Shown: piece by piece, positions 27,599-36,036 of the stretch
How positions within the stretch are numbered: position 1 is the stretch's first letter
How the letters are laid out: each line of letters begins with the position of its first letter
Assembly: GCA_947456965.1 (NCBI GenBank)
Contig: CANGTU010000002.1
Location: forward strand, 47,472-111,471
DNA: 64,000 nt
Direction: 5' to 3'
DNA from: Flavobacteriales bacterium
Lineage (GTDB): Bacteria > Bacteroidota > Bacteroidia > Flavobacteriales_D > Sanyastnellaceae
Made by a program: the position numbers and the translations under genes
The notes under the pieces: generated by a model
What the model saw: the letters and a program-made list of their open reading frames with translations, nothing else
The model's database searches: none
Told to the model about the DNA's origin: nothing

Positions 27599-28287
27599 TT
27601 GCGAAGAGAGAGAACATGGACCCCAAACCACCCCAGCCCAAAAGGCCATACATCATTACAGACATCTGCATCAGACGGCGGGAATCCCTTGGCCCTGTGC
27701 ACCCCAGGCAATCGGGACAGCTTCAGACAGTGGCTTTCAATCAATCGATACAGCTCGAGCATAACGGGAGAAATGCACATCAGCCCTCTGTGCGCAACAA
27801 AAAAAACATCACTATGCCGGACATCATTCATGCGCGCGGACTCAGGCGCGGGGAAAAACTGAACCAGAAGCCGGACAGCGTGCACAGGATGACACACCCT
27901 GAAAAAACTGACCGTTATGGTTGGTAAACCACGGTTAAGTTGTCAGGCGAAGTTAAAGACCCTGATGACTGGAATAGTTGGCGTTACCAGAATACTTTGA
28001 CTTGAATCAATCATCATGAATTCGCATGGATATATTCAGGTTGCAACGAAGATGAAGACGCTTGATGCGTTAGACGTCAACGACCATATTCACCATCCTA
28101 TGGGCCACTTCCCAAAACCTTGCTCATCCGAAAGCAAAGAAGAACTCGTGTTACAATATCCCGTTGATTTGTCGTGGTAAACAGTAATCACCAGGGTCAG
28201 ATGATTACGTGTTACCGGGCTGATAGCTGGCTGTCAATTGAGAGCATCTTGAAATTAGAGAAAAAGCAGTTAGCGCCGAAATCCAAT
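27599..28287. other. Stretch without a supported gene, left flank of the AT-rich island
   Basis: About 690 bp. Several open frames of 60-140 codons run on both strands, but none shows a recognisable domain. Base composition falls toward the AT-rich island from about 27.95 kb onward. A 54-codon frame beginning at 28015 is in the same phase as the IS3 remnant and may be debris. Confidence 0.5.
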
Positions 28288-28782
28288 CAAATAAAGAAGC
28301 CAAAATTCACTGAAAATCAGATTCCGTACATTCACAAAGAGAGAGAGAGCGTGCTAATTGTCTATGAGTTATGTCGAAAGCAAGGGATCAGCGAGCAGAC
28401 ATTTCATAACCGGAAAAAGAAATATTCCGGTGTGACGTTGGACGAACCCAGGCGATTGCACGAGTTGTAACCGGCAAATGCGGAACGCAAGAAGAAGAAC
28501 ACCACTTTGACTTTTGAGTACGATGCGATAAAGGATCTGCTATTCCATATGCGGCTACACCAGAAGAGCAATAAGCACATCCGGTTGGAGCCCGGAATAA
28601 CCGCACAGAAAGACCAAATCGAGATGTTCAACAGGACATTTCGGGAAGAGCTTCTCGGTACCCATCTTCTCAACATGCTGGATCAAGAAAGAAACCTGAC
28701 CACCCTATGGCTAATGGAAAACAACGAAACGCCACCGCACCAGTCAACGCGCAACGCAACTCCAAAAAGCTATGCAGGATAG
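28288..28782 (+). pseudogene. IS3-family transposase remnant (OrfA joined to end of OrfB)
   Basis: The first part reads KPKFTENQI, then VYELCRKQGISEQTFHNRKKKYSGV, the helix-turn-helix of IS3-family OrfA. It is broken by an in-frame TAA at 28468-28470, after which the same frame continues with the OrfA leucine-zipper end (DAIKDLLF). It then jumps to the end of OrfB: EPGITAQKDQIEMFNRTFREE and later NETPPHQSTRNATPKSY, the last part of the integrase core with the third catalytic acid region (IE-FNR-FREE). The DDE middle is missing. So this is a dead, internally deleted copy. The two 90-100-codon open frames within it should not be annotated as separate proteins. Confidence 0.85.
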
Positions 28783-29127
28783 AGGTTTACAAAGACCTTG
28801 GAGTCCCGGATTTTTGATCAGACAAAAACACCTCACATCGGCATGAAGAAGACGCCCATGAAACAATCCGTCGCATTGAGTGTATCCATGCCGGGTTGTA
28901 AACCAGCAGAGCCAGATTCCGTCAAACTTAGACAGCCCATTTTCGATTTAAAAACTACATTTACGACCTATCGAAAACGAATCTCACACACTGAGACAAC
29001 AAACGTCCAAAAGAGAGACATCACATCCAGAAACCAAAACATCAACGACTCAAAAGAACTGCCTCCCCAACCCATGTAAATCCAACACCAACCTGACCCA
29101 TTTTCTTTTGCCCAAAGCACTGATCAT
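28783..29127. other. Stretch without a supported gene, right flank of the IS3 remnant
   Basis: About 345 bp, AT-rich. An open frame of 93 codons is present but has no recognisable pattern and low-complexity polar composition. No hairpin with a T-run. The region just before the AraC-type gene may hold its promoter, but no clear TAnnTTTG stands at the right place. Confidence 0.45.
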
Positions 29128-30027
29128 GTGAAAACGATAACGAGCATATATGACTATTGTAAAGAGATAAACATCCCATCTCCCAAACATCCATTTTTTG
29201 ACATTCGAAAATTCGAGGATAACGCCAAAACAGTAAATCTCAAGCAACCACCTTTCAGACATGAATTTTATGCAATTGCAATACGTAATTCAGGCGATAA
29301 CAAAGAAGTAAATGGAAAACACCTGGACAGTAATTTATTTTTCAATTCGCCATATCAAATCATCACTTGGGACATAAAGCCCGATTGGGCGGGTTGGTAT
29401 ATTATATTCGATCAGGAATTTAAAAGTCTGAATCCCTCTTGGCAAAATTTTTTAATTGACTTCCCTTTTTTTCGTCTTGACAAGGCTTCACCAATGAACT
29501 TGCCTGAAGAATACGCCAATTTTGTAAACGATATCTTTGAACAAATATACAATGAGTACCATTCTGAAAATAAAGACAAATTTCTATTTGTTCAAAATTA
29601 CACGCAGTTGTTGCTTTTAATTACAAAGCGGCACTTCGACAATTCCATATTGGATGATAGCCGGAATCAGGACAACAGGGCCACAGATATTTTGCTAGTA
29701 TCAAGATTCCAATCCCTGGTAGAAACAATGCTAACCGATGAAGATTCCAATTCTGAAATCAGGCAACCTTCCTTTTACGCTGATAAACTTTTAGTTCACC
29801 CGAATCACTTAAATGCTGTAGTAAAAAGGATTACGGGTAAAACAGCCACCAGCATAATTCAGCACCAATTTATTATTACCGCAAAGTCATTACTCCGACA
29901 AACCAATTTATCAGTAAAAGAAATTGCCTTCAGGCTTCACTTCCACGAACCCACTCATTTTAATTCCTATTTCAAGAAGATTACTCAACTTACTCCTCAA
30001 CAATATCGAGAGAATCCCATTCTTTGA
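29128..30027 (+). CDS. AraC-family transcriptional regulator
   Basis: 299 residues from a GTG. The N-terminal ~170 residues form a cupin-like ligand domain (FRHEFYAIAIRNSG, FFNSPYQIITWD, WAGWYIIFDQEF). The C-terminal ~100 residues are the double helix-turn-helix: YADKLLVHPNHLNAVVKRITGK and NLSVKEIAFRLHFHEPTHFN followed by SYFKKITQLTPQQYREN. It probably controls the hydrolase gene that starts 85 bp downstream. The coding sequence is clearly richer in A and T than the rest of the window, a sign of horizontal transfer. Ligand unknown. Confidence 0.9.
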   Translation: MKTITSIYDYCKEINIPSPKHPFFDIRKFEDNAKTVNLKQPPFRHEFYAIAIRNSGDNKEVNGKHLDSNLFFNSPYQIITWDIKPDWAGWYIIFDQEFKSLNPSWQNFLIDFPFFRLDKASPMNLPEEYANFVNDIFEQIYNEYHSENKDKFLFVQNYTQLLLLITKRHFDNSILDDSRNQDNRATDILLVSRFQSLVETMLTDEDSNSEIRQPSFYADKLLVHPNHLNAVVKRITGKTATSIIQHQFIITAKSLLRQTNLSVKEIAFRLHFHEPTHFNSYFKKITQLTPQQYRENPIL

Positions 30028-30112
30028 ATTTTGTCATACTTACTTTGATTTGAATTATTATCTGGCTGAATGCTGGTTTCATCATTGCGTTGTGAATTAA
30101 CCTATTCATACA

Positions 30113-31129
30113 ATGAAGAAGCAGATAGCAACCGCTATAATCTGTTTTACCGGAATGGCTGTAATGAGTCAGGTATTATCAAACAGTGAAAAACCAAACA
30201 GAATGAGCAATCCCATCACAAAGCAAAACGTCCAGTTTATAAGCGAAGGTTTAACGCTTCAAGGCAATCTGTTTTTGCCTGAAAATTATGATTCTTCCAA
30301 GAAGTATCCTGCCATTGTAGTATCGGGGAGTTGGACTACAGTTAAAGAGCAAATGGCAGGGCTATATGCAGAAAGGTTAGCAAACCAGGAGTTTATAACG
30401 CTTGCTTTTGATTTTAGAAATTTTGGAGAAAGTGAGGGCCAGCCACGATTTTTCGAAAGCCCATCTATGAAAAAAACTGACATAATAAATTCCGTTTCCT
30501 TCTTGAACACCCTTCCATTTGTGGACAAGGAAAAAATTGGAGTGCTGGGGGTATGTGCTGGTTCCATGTATACGCTGATGGCAGCATCTGAAGACAAACG
30601 CATTAAGGCTGTTGTGACTGTTGCTTCATGGTTACACGATGCAGAGGCAGTAAAATTATTCTATGGTGGAGAAGAGGGGGTACAGTCCAAAATAAAAGCC
30701 GCACAGGATGCAAAAAAGAAGTTTGCTGAAACAGGTATTGTGGAGTACATACCTGCTATTTCGGAAACTAATAATAATGCAGCCATGTACGGTCCTTATG
30801 ATTATTATCTGAATCCCAAAAGAGGCGCCATACCACAGTGGAGTGCTGATAAATTCGCAGTCATGTCATGGGAGGATTGGTTGAGTACCGACCCTATGCC
30901 AAGTGCGAAAAAATTGAACTCCCCCACTTTGATGATTCATTCCGATGGTGCTGTATTGCCGCAATACACAAAAAAATACTTCAATGATATTGCAACAAAC
31001 GATAAAAAGTTGCATTGGATGAAAACAGAATTACAGTCTCCTTACCATCAATTCAACTATTACGACCAGGAAACCGAGGTAAATGAAGCTATTTCTGAAG
31101 CAAGTAAATGGTTTAGATTAAAACTGTAA
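30113..31129 (+). CDS. Secreted alpha/beta hydrolase with Cys in the nucleophile position
   Basis: 338 residues. Signal peptide (1-20, ending AVMSQ). Alpha/beta-hydrolase fold with oxyanion region VVSGSW and nucleophile elbow GVCAGSM, so the nucleophile position is Cys148 rather than Ser, as in dienelactone hydrolases and a group of YcjY-like/ X-Pro-peptidase-related hydrolases. A late acid region (LMIHSDGAVLP) and His (SPYHQFNYYD) complete a possible triad. Substrate unknown. AT-rich like its neighbours; 3 bp before the NTF2-like lipoprotein gene, so they form an operon. Confidence 0.85.
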   Translation: MKKQIATAIICFTGMAVMSQVLSNSEKPNRMSNPITKQNVQFISEGLTLQGNLFLPENYDSSKKYPAIVVSGSWTTVKEQMAGLYAERLANQEFITLAFDFRNFGESEGQPRFFESPSMKKTDIINSVSFLNTLPFVDKEKIGVLGVCAGSMYTLMAASEDKRIKAVVTVASWLHDAEAVKLFYGGEEGVQSKIKAAQDAKKKFAETGIVEYIPAISETNNNAAMYGPYDYYLNPKRGAIPQWSADKFAVMSWEDWLSTDPMPSAKKLNSPTLMIHSDGAVLPQYTKKYFNDIATNDKKLHWMKTELQSPYHQFNYYDQETEVNEAISEASKWFRLKL

Positions 31130-31132
31130 ATA

Positions 31133-32056
31133 ATGACTATGTACAGACTCATACTACTATTCACTATACTGTTTTCATTGACAGGTTGCGTTCGGCGAAG
31201 TACTAAAAACGAAATGGAAAATACAATAATTGAACAAATCAACAGGATTTTTCAAGGAGCCGATGAAAGAAACTGGCGAAAGGTAGCTGATGTAATGGAT
31301 AATCATGTAATGCTTGATTATTCATCCATGTCAGGTAGCCCAGCGAGTTCATTGACACCAGAACAAATCACTTCAGCGTGGGCAGCATTTTTGCCCGGGT
31401 TTGACAGAACGAATCATAAACTTACCGATTTCAAAGTACAAGTAAAGGATGACTTGGCGTCTGTAACCTATTCAGGAATAGCGGATCACTTTTATAACGA
31501 AAAAGTCTGGACTGTGGAAGGTTCCTACACAACCCAGTTGAAATTGACCAACGATATCTGGTTGGTAACAGCACATACATTCCATTTTAAGCAGCAAGGA
31601 GGAGATACGACTTTGCCATCTCAAGTCAGCAAAAAAATGGAACGCTTGACTTTATTGGAAAACAATAGAAAATTAGTGGACAATTTCTTTATTGCACTTG
31701 AGTCACAAAAGTTTGAAAAGCTGAAAGAAGTATTTGCCGAAAACGGCAAACAACTTAACCCCTGTTCACCGGAAGGTTTCCCAAAAGGCTTTGACGGTGC
31801 GGAAGGCATCTACAAACATTACAGCGGCCTTACTTCAAAATTCGGACGAATGAAATTCCCAAGACAAATTTTTGCCACCGAAGACCCAGGATTTTTCTTC
31901 GTAAAATTCAGAGAAGAATTTGAAGTCAAGGCAGGTGGCAACTATGAAAACGACTGCCTGGGAACTTTCAGATTGGAGAACGGTAAAGTGGTTGAATACA
32001 CAGAATATTTCAATCAAGTTGCAGTGGCTAAGGCATTCAACATTGCCCTGAACTAG
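31133..32056 (+). CDS. Lipoprotein with two SnoaL/NTF2-like domains
   Basis: 307 residues (305 if the second ATG, 31139, is used). Lipobox in LFSLTGCVRRS. Two cone-shaped NTF2-like domains follow: residues ~25-155 (INRIFQGADERNWRKVADVMDNHV to WLVTAHTFHFKQQGG) and ~175-305 (LVDNFFIALESQKFEKLKEVFAENG to VVEYTEYFNQVAVAKAF). Such domains bind or isomerise small molecules; no defined active-site pair can be assigned. Encoded right after the hydrolase, so the two may act on one small compound. Same AT-rich base use as the rest of the island. Confidence 0.75.
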   Translation: MTMYRLILLFTILFSLTGCVRRSTKNEMENTIIEQINRIFQGADERNWRKVADVMDNHVMLDYSSMSGSPASSLTPEQITSAWAAFLPGFDRTNHKLTDFKVQVKDDLASVTYSGIADHFYNEKVWTVEGSYTTQLKLTNDIWLVTAHTFHFKQQGGDTTLPSQVSKKMERLTLLENNRKLVDNFFIALESQKFEKLKEVFAENGKQLNPCSPEGFPKGFDGAEGIYKHYSGLTSKFGRMKFPRQIFATEDPGFFFVKFREEFEVKAGGNYENDCLGTFRLENGKVVEYTEYFNQVAVAKAFNIALN

Positions 32057-32161
32057 CAATTGCACAAAACAAAATGAGCTACCAGTGCGCTATACATATG
32101 TTTACCCCCGCTCAAGTACGTCATTCTCTTTGTGAGCCGACTTTAGCCGTTTCGGCTGGGA

Positions 32162-32356
32162 CCTGGCATTGGAACAGCGGTGAGGGAGGAGACTGCTGAA
32201 ACCGGAGGTGCTGACGACGTTAATTCAGTTGAGCAGATCTTCGAGCCACCCCAGGGGGATCATGCCATGCAGCCTGCAACTCGTGATGAACAGGCAGAGC
32301 AGGGCCGTGATCTGACCGGATTCATATGATCCGTATTCCCCGGTGCTCAACTTTTA
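32162..32356 (-). pseudogene. IS66-family transposase C-terminal remnant
   Basis: Read on the minus strand: a VEHRGIR segment (cf. VENAIRP in IS66 transposases), then after a frame change GSYESGQITALLCLFITSC, RLHGMIPLGWLEDLLN, an in-frame TGA at 32225-32227, and a final SSLLPHR. This follows the IS66 TnpC ending (a GSH-E-A-AA--YSL--TCK-HGINP-EWL-DVL pattern and an LLPH-W tail). No other part of the element is visible. It marks the right side of the AT-rich island. The rest of 32057-32477 shows nothing else I can name. Confidence 0.75.
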
Positions 32357-32477
32357 CGCTGGCTTCCTTCAGCTTCCACCTCGCGATGGACAACCTTGCC
32401 TGGGGCTGATGATCAGCGATGACAAACTCCCCGAGTGAGCTTTCACCACCTGGTTAGTTTCCATGCGCGGCACACTT

Positions 32478-32508
32478 AAAAAAAAAAGGCCGCTTGATGC
32501 GGCCTTTT
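32478..32508 (-). terminator. Intrinsic terminator of the DUF5684 gene
   Basis: Minus strand: stem GGCCGC / GCGGCC with loop ATCAA, then a run of ten T. It lies about 25 nt after the stop of the membrane-protein gene. Confidence 0.92.
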
Positions 32509-32528
32509 GCTATGCGTTGGCTAAGCTA

Positions 32529-32978
32529 TCAGAGGTTCTGATCAAGCGCAGTTCCACCTGATGAAGGAGCTCCCATGTAGGTCGAACTTCCAAAAGCCAG
32601 AATCGGGTAAAAGACAATCCCGAGCAGAATCAGGCCGATGGTGAAACCAACCCCGTGGCCAAAACTGGTACTGAGGCGGTGGGTATCCATGATGGAAATA
32701 ACCAACAGCCCCAGAAAAAGGACCATGCTGACCCACAGCATGCTCCCAGGAATCAAAAACATCAGAATATATGGTACCAAATACACGAGAATCCACCATC
32801 CCGGTCTTCTGATGACTTGCGTATACACATAAATATTGTAAATGGGCACAAGTACCGCCCAGCCTGGCTGTCCGGCCTTCGCATAGATCTTCCACATCAC
32901 AATGATGAAAAAGACCAGAAAGGCCAGAATGAAAACAAAATAGCCAGCCAGGGCCGCTAGAATAGAAGAGGAGTCCAT
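32529..32978 (-). CDS. DUF5684 family small membrane protein
   Basis: 149 residues with four or five hydrophobic helices. The family hallmark follows helix 1: KIYAKAGQPGWAVLVPIYNIYVYTQV, a conserved loop with the PGWAVLVPIYN core; later PGWWILVYLVPY and a short polar C-terminus. Found widely in Bacteroidota; function unknown, sometimes annotated as signal-peptidase-related because of neighbours. Single gene with a strong terminator; about 170 bp of leader without a clear promoter box separates it from dinB. Confidence 0.8.
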   Translation of the reverse strand: MDSSSILAALAGYFVFILAFLVFFIIVMWKIYAKAGQPGWAVLVPIYNIYVYTQVIRRPGWWILVYLVPYILMFLIPGSMLWVSMVLFLGLLVISIMDTHRLSTSFGHGVGFTIGLILLGIVFYPILAFGSSTYMGAPSSGGTALDQNL

Positions 32979-33150
32979 AAATGAAGGTTTAAGGTGTAGT
33001 AGTTGCTTACTCTCAGGCTTTTCAGCTTTCGCCCCGTACTCGGTTAAGGGTTTTCCGGATGGCCCCGCAGCAGACGTGATATCAACCCTGCTGCCCGGCT
33101 AAATTGTAGCAACCCACTAATTCTCAAAAAAAACCAAACCGACAAGTTAT

Positions 33151-33609
33151 TCACAATGCTGGCCCTGATTCCCGAAGGAAAACGATCAGATCAGTTGAGG
33201 GCGCCACATCCCAACGGGGTCTGGCTTGCTGAATAAGCTGTCCGCGATGATACTGCCCGTGCATCGAAACATGCAGCAGAATACCCCCTACCGTATTGGT
33301 GAATCGGGCACCGCGCACATTCGTATAAGCTACCGCTCGCTCCGTATCCTCAAAGGCCAGTACCCGCTTCCATTGTTCATAATATCCATCTACCCGCGCG
33401 GGATAGGTGGATGGTTCCAGCGCCGCATGCCACACTCCGACTTCCGGATCGGCACCTGAGATGCGCGCAAGCCAGGCTGTATGAGCACCCAGGATGTGAT
33501 CAAACAACACGCGGCTTCGATCATCCCAGCCGCCGGACTGCACCATGGCATCCACGATGCGGTGGTTGGCCCAGTGCTCATGGGCGATGAGGGTGGTAAG
33601 CATGGACAT
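33151..33609 (-). CDS. DinB-family four-helix metal-binding protein
   Basis: 152 residues. Three His ligands of the DinB/YfiT fold are visible: FDHILGAH near residue 37-42 and HVSMHGQYHRGQL near 113-122. Members include thiol S-transferases (bacillithiol-dependent in some phyla) and proteins of unknown activity. It follows hisS by 5 bp on the same strand and is likely cotranscribed; no functional link is obvious. Confidence 0.88.
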   Translation of the reverse strand: MSMLTTLIAHEHWANHRIVDAMVQSGGWDDRSRVLFDHILGAHTAWLARISGADPEVGVWHAALEPSTYPARVDGYYEQWKRVLAFEDTERAVAYTNVRGARFTNTVGGILLHVSMHGQYHRGQLIQQARPRWDVAPSTDLIVFLRESGPAL

Positions 33610-33614
33610 AGAAA

Positions 33615-34988
33615 TCAGGTTTTTAACTTCATGATCAGTGCGCCGACCTCCACGGACTCCTGGCTGCCACTCTGCATATCCTTGAGTGATAAACGCCCTG
33701 CGCGGAGCTCGTCTTCTCCCACAATACCTACATAGGGGATCTGGAGATCATCGGCATATTTGAACTGCTTCTTCAGCTTGGCCACATCGGGGTATAGCTC
33801 GGCTGGGATGCCTGCCTCTCTGACCTGCCTGAGAATGCGCAACAGCGCTTCCTCCTCTTCCAGGCTCTCACTGAATCGCACCAGCAACAGTCGGGTGGTG
33901 CTTACCAGGGAACCGGGAAACAGATTGAGCTCAGTCATCACATCATAAATGCGATCGGCTCCGAAGGAGATGCCCACACCCGACATTCCTGGCAAACCAA
34001 AGATGCCTGTGAGATCATCATAGCGCCCACCACCGCCAATACTGCCCATCTGCACGCCATCGGCCTTCACCTCGAGGATGGCTCCAGTGTAATAATTCAA
34101 TCCGCGCGCAAGGGTGACATCTATTTCCACGCGGCCATGCTTGAGTCCGTTCAGAGCGATGCGTCTGAGCACATATTCCAACTCTTCGATCCCCTTCATG
34201 CCTGTCACTGATGGAGCCAGTGTATTGCGAAGCGCTGCAAGAATGGTCTCCTGATCCCCAGACAGGCTGAAGAAACTCACGATGCTGTCCACCTGCCCGG
34301 GAGTAAATCCGCGGTCCAGCAATTCCTTGCGCACACCGTCCGGGCCAATCTTGTCGAGCTTGTCCATCGCGATGGTCATCTCCATCATGCGGTCTGCGAT
34401 ACCCGTGAGCTCTGCAAGGCCGGCGAGAATCTTCCTGTTGTTGATCCGGATGGAAAAAGAAGGCAGTCCCAAAGCAGTGAGCGCATCATCATAGAGATGC
34501 ACCAACTCGACCTCACTCAGCAAACTATCGCTGCCGATCACATCTGCATCACATTGGTAAAACTCCCGATAGCGGCCCTTCTGCGGACGATCGGCACGCC
34601 ATACCGGCTGAATCTGGTAGCGGCGAAAAGGAAACGAAATGGCGTGCTGATTCATCACCACATAACGCGCAAATGGAACGGTGAGGTCATAGCGCAAGGC
34701 CCGGTCACAGATCAGCGGAACCATGGCCCGGACATCTCGTGAGTCGAGCGTGTCGGGTGATACATCCTTCAGGAAGTCGCCGTTATTGAGAATCTTAAAA
34801 ATGAGTTGGTCGCCCTCATCACCGTACTTGCCTGTGAGGGTTTCCAGATTTTCCATGGAGGGAGTTTCCAGCGGCAGGAAACCATAGCGCTCAAACACAG
34901 CGCGGATAGCACCATACAAGTAGTTGCGGCGGACCATCACGTCTGGACCGAAATCGCGGGTACCCTTGGGCAACGTAGGCTTATTCAT
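33615..34988 (-). CDS. hisS: Histidyl-tRNA synthetase
   Basis: 457 residues. Class II core: motif 1 region LETPSMENLETL, motif 2 with RYDLTVPFARYV and FRRYQIQPVWRADRPQKGRYREF (histidine-specific), the LARGLNYYTGAILEVK histidine-binding loop, GGGRYDDL and motif 3 GVGISFGADRI; anticodon-binding domain at the C-terminus (about 360-457). The start at MNKPTLPKGTRDF is the standard N-terminus; the 51 residues before it in the frame do not belong to the family. Confidence 0.97.
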   Translation of the reverse strand: MNKPTLPKGTRDFGPDVMVRRNYLYGAIRAVFERYGFLPLETPSMENLETLTGKYGDEGDQLIFKILNNGDFLKDVSPDTLDSRDVRAMVPLICDRALRYDLTVPFARYVVMNQHAISFPFRRYQIQPVWRADRPQKGRYREFYQCDADVIGSDSLLSEVELVHLYDDALTALGLPSFSIRINNRKILAGLAELTGIADRMMEMTIAMDKLDKIGPDGVRKELLDRGFTPGQVDSIVSFFSLSGDQETILAALRNTLAPSVTGMKGIEELEYVLRRIALNGLKHGRVEIDVTLARGLNYYTGAILEVKADGVQMGSIGGGGRYDDLTGIFGLPGMSGVGISFGADRIYDVMTELNLFPGSLVSTTRLLLVRFSESLEEEEALLRILRQVREAGIPAELYPDVAKLKKQFKYADDLQIPYVGIVGEDELRAGRLSLKDMQSGSQESVEVGALIMKLKT

Positions 34989-34996
34989 CTCGTCTG

Positions 34997-35004
34997 CGAA
35001 GCTA
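34997..35004 (-). promoter_or_regulatory. hisS: -7-like element (TAGCTTCG) of hisS
   Basis: TAnnTTCG variant on the minus strand, 8 nt before the ATG. Its TTCGCAGA extension recurs in inverted orientation at 35037-35045 near the divergent WD40 gene. Confidence 0.45.
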
Positions 35005-35060
35005 CTACAGGCCAGCCATCCGCGCGGACTTTCGCATCTTCGCAGACCGCCATCAGGCCT

Positions 35061-35969
35061 ATGCTCACCCTCCTGCCCATCCGCACTTTGACCGGCCACA
35101 GTGCCGCAATCTACTCGGTCATACCCGGCCGAAAGGAGCACACCGTATTCAGCGCCTCAGGCGACCGGTTTGTGGCCGAGTGGGATACCCTGACCGGAAT
35201 GCAGGAACCCTTCGCTGTGCGGCTGGAGCATCCGGCTTTCTCGATCTGCCTGGTGCGGGAGTACGGACTGCTGTTCGTGGGCAATTCAGTGGGCGGCATT
35301 CATGTCATTGACCTTGCAGCAAGGCAAGAAGTGCGCTACCTCGTGCAGCACACCAACGGAATCTATGACATAGTCTGGGATGCGGCCACAGGACAGCTCG
35401 TGGCAGCCGGCGGCGACGGCGTGATGAGTGTGTGGAACCTGCCTGGACCAGATCTCGCACTGGCCCTGCCTCTGACCACTGAAAAACTCCGGCAGGTCGC
35501 TTTTTCGCCCGACAGCACAGCTCTGGCCGTGGCGGCCGGCGACGGCATGATCCGTCTGCTCGACACAACCTTTTTCAACGAGCACCGCCTCACGGCCCAG
35601 CATCCCGGGGGAGCCACTAGCGTGGCCTTTCATCCAGCACGGCAGGCCCTTCTTTCAGGTGGAAAAGACGCTATGCTGCGCGTGCATGCGCTGGCCGGCG
35701 GGCATGAAGTGCTCGCTGTTCCCGCGCACAACTTCGCCATTTACAGCATCGCGTTCAGTCCCGACCATGCCCTGCTGGCCACCGCGAGCCGAGATAAAAC
35801 CGTAAAACTGTGGGATGCCTCCACACTCCACTTCCTCGCCCGGCTGGAAGCCCGCGACGGTGGCCACGCGCACTCCGTCAACAAACTGACCTGGATGGAT
35901 AACCAACATCTCGTCACCTGCTCCGACGACCGGCGGATGCTGCTCCTGGAAGTGCAATCCTCCACCTGA
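35061..35969 (+). CDS. WD40-repeat seven-bladed beta-propeller protein
   Basis: 302 residues made up wholly of seven WD40 repeats, e.g. IRTLTGHSAAIYSV, FSPDSTALAVAAGDGMIRLLD, VAFHPARQALLSGGKDAMLRV and IAFSPDHALLATASRDKTVKLWD. No signal peptide, so a cytoplasmic scaffold protein. It binds other proteins; partners unknown. The chosen ATG starts exactly at the first blade; a longer frame reading back through the hisS promoter and coding region is an antisense artefact. Divergent from hisS by 72 bp. Confidence 0.9.
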   Translation: MLTLLPIRTLTGHSAAIYSVIPGRKEHTVFSASGDRFVAEWDTLTGMQEPFAVRLEHPAFSICLVREYGLLFVGNSVGGIHVIDLAARQEVRYLVQHTNGIYDIVWDAATGQLVAAGGDGVMSVWNLPGPDLALALPLTTEKLRQVAFSPDSTALAVAAGDGMIRLLDTTFFNEHRLTAQHPGGATSVAFHPARQALLSGGKDAMLRVHALAGGHEVLAVPAHNFAIYSIAFSPDHALLATASRDKTVKLWDASTLHFLARLEARDGGHAHSVNKLTWMDNQHLVTCSDDRRMLLLEVQSST

Positions 35970-36007
35970 AAACTTACCGGAGGACGACATCGTGTTCCGG
36001 ATACACT

Positions 36008-36015
36008 TACTTTCG
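36008..36015 (+). promoter_or_regulatory. -7-like element (TACTTTCG) before the GH13 lipoprotein
   Basis: TAnnTTCG variant, 21 nt before the ATG. No clear -33 element. Confidence 0.4.
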
Positions 36016-36036
36016 CACCAAGACCTTGAAGGCACC

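Noticed and set aside
27478..27897. Minus-strand frame of 139 codons upstream of the rlmI-like gene
   Set aside because: Overlaps the start of rlmI in another phase, and its translation has no known pattern; the promoter box of rlmI lies inside it.
27941..28934. Possible terminal inverted repeats of the IS3 element (TGTCAGGCGAAGTT and, inverted, TGTCTAAGTTTGAC)
   Set aside because: Only the first four bases and a few later ones agree, so the ends cannot be fixed by eye.
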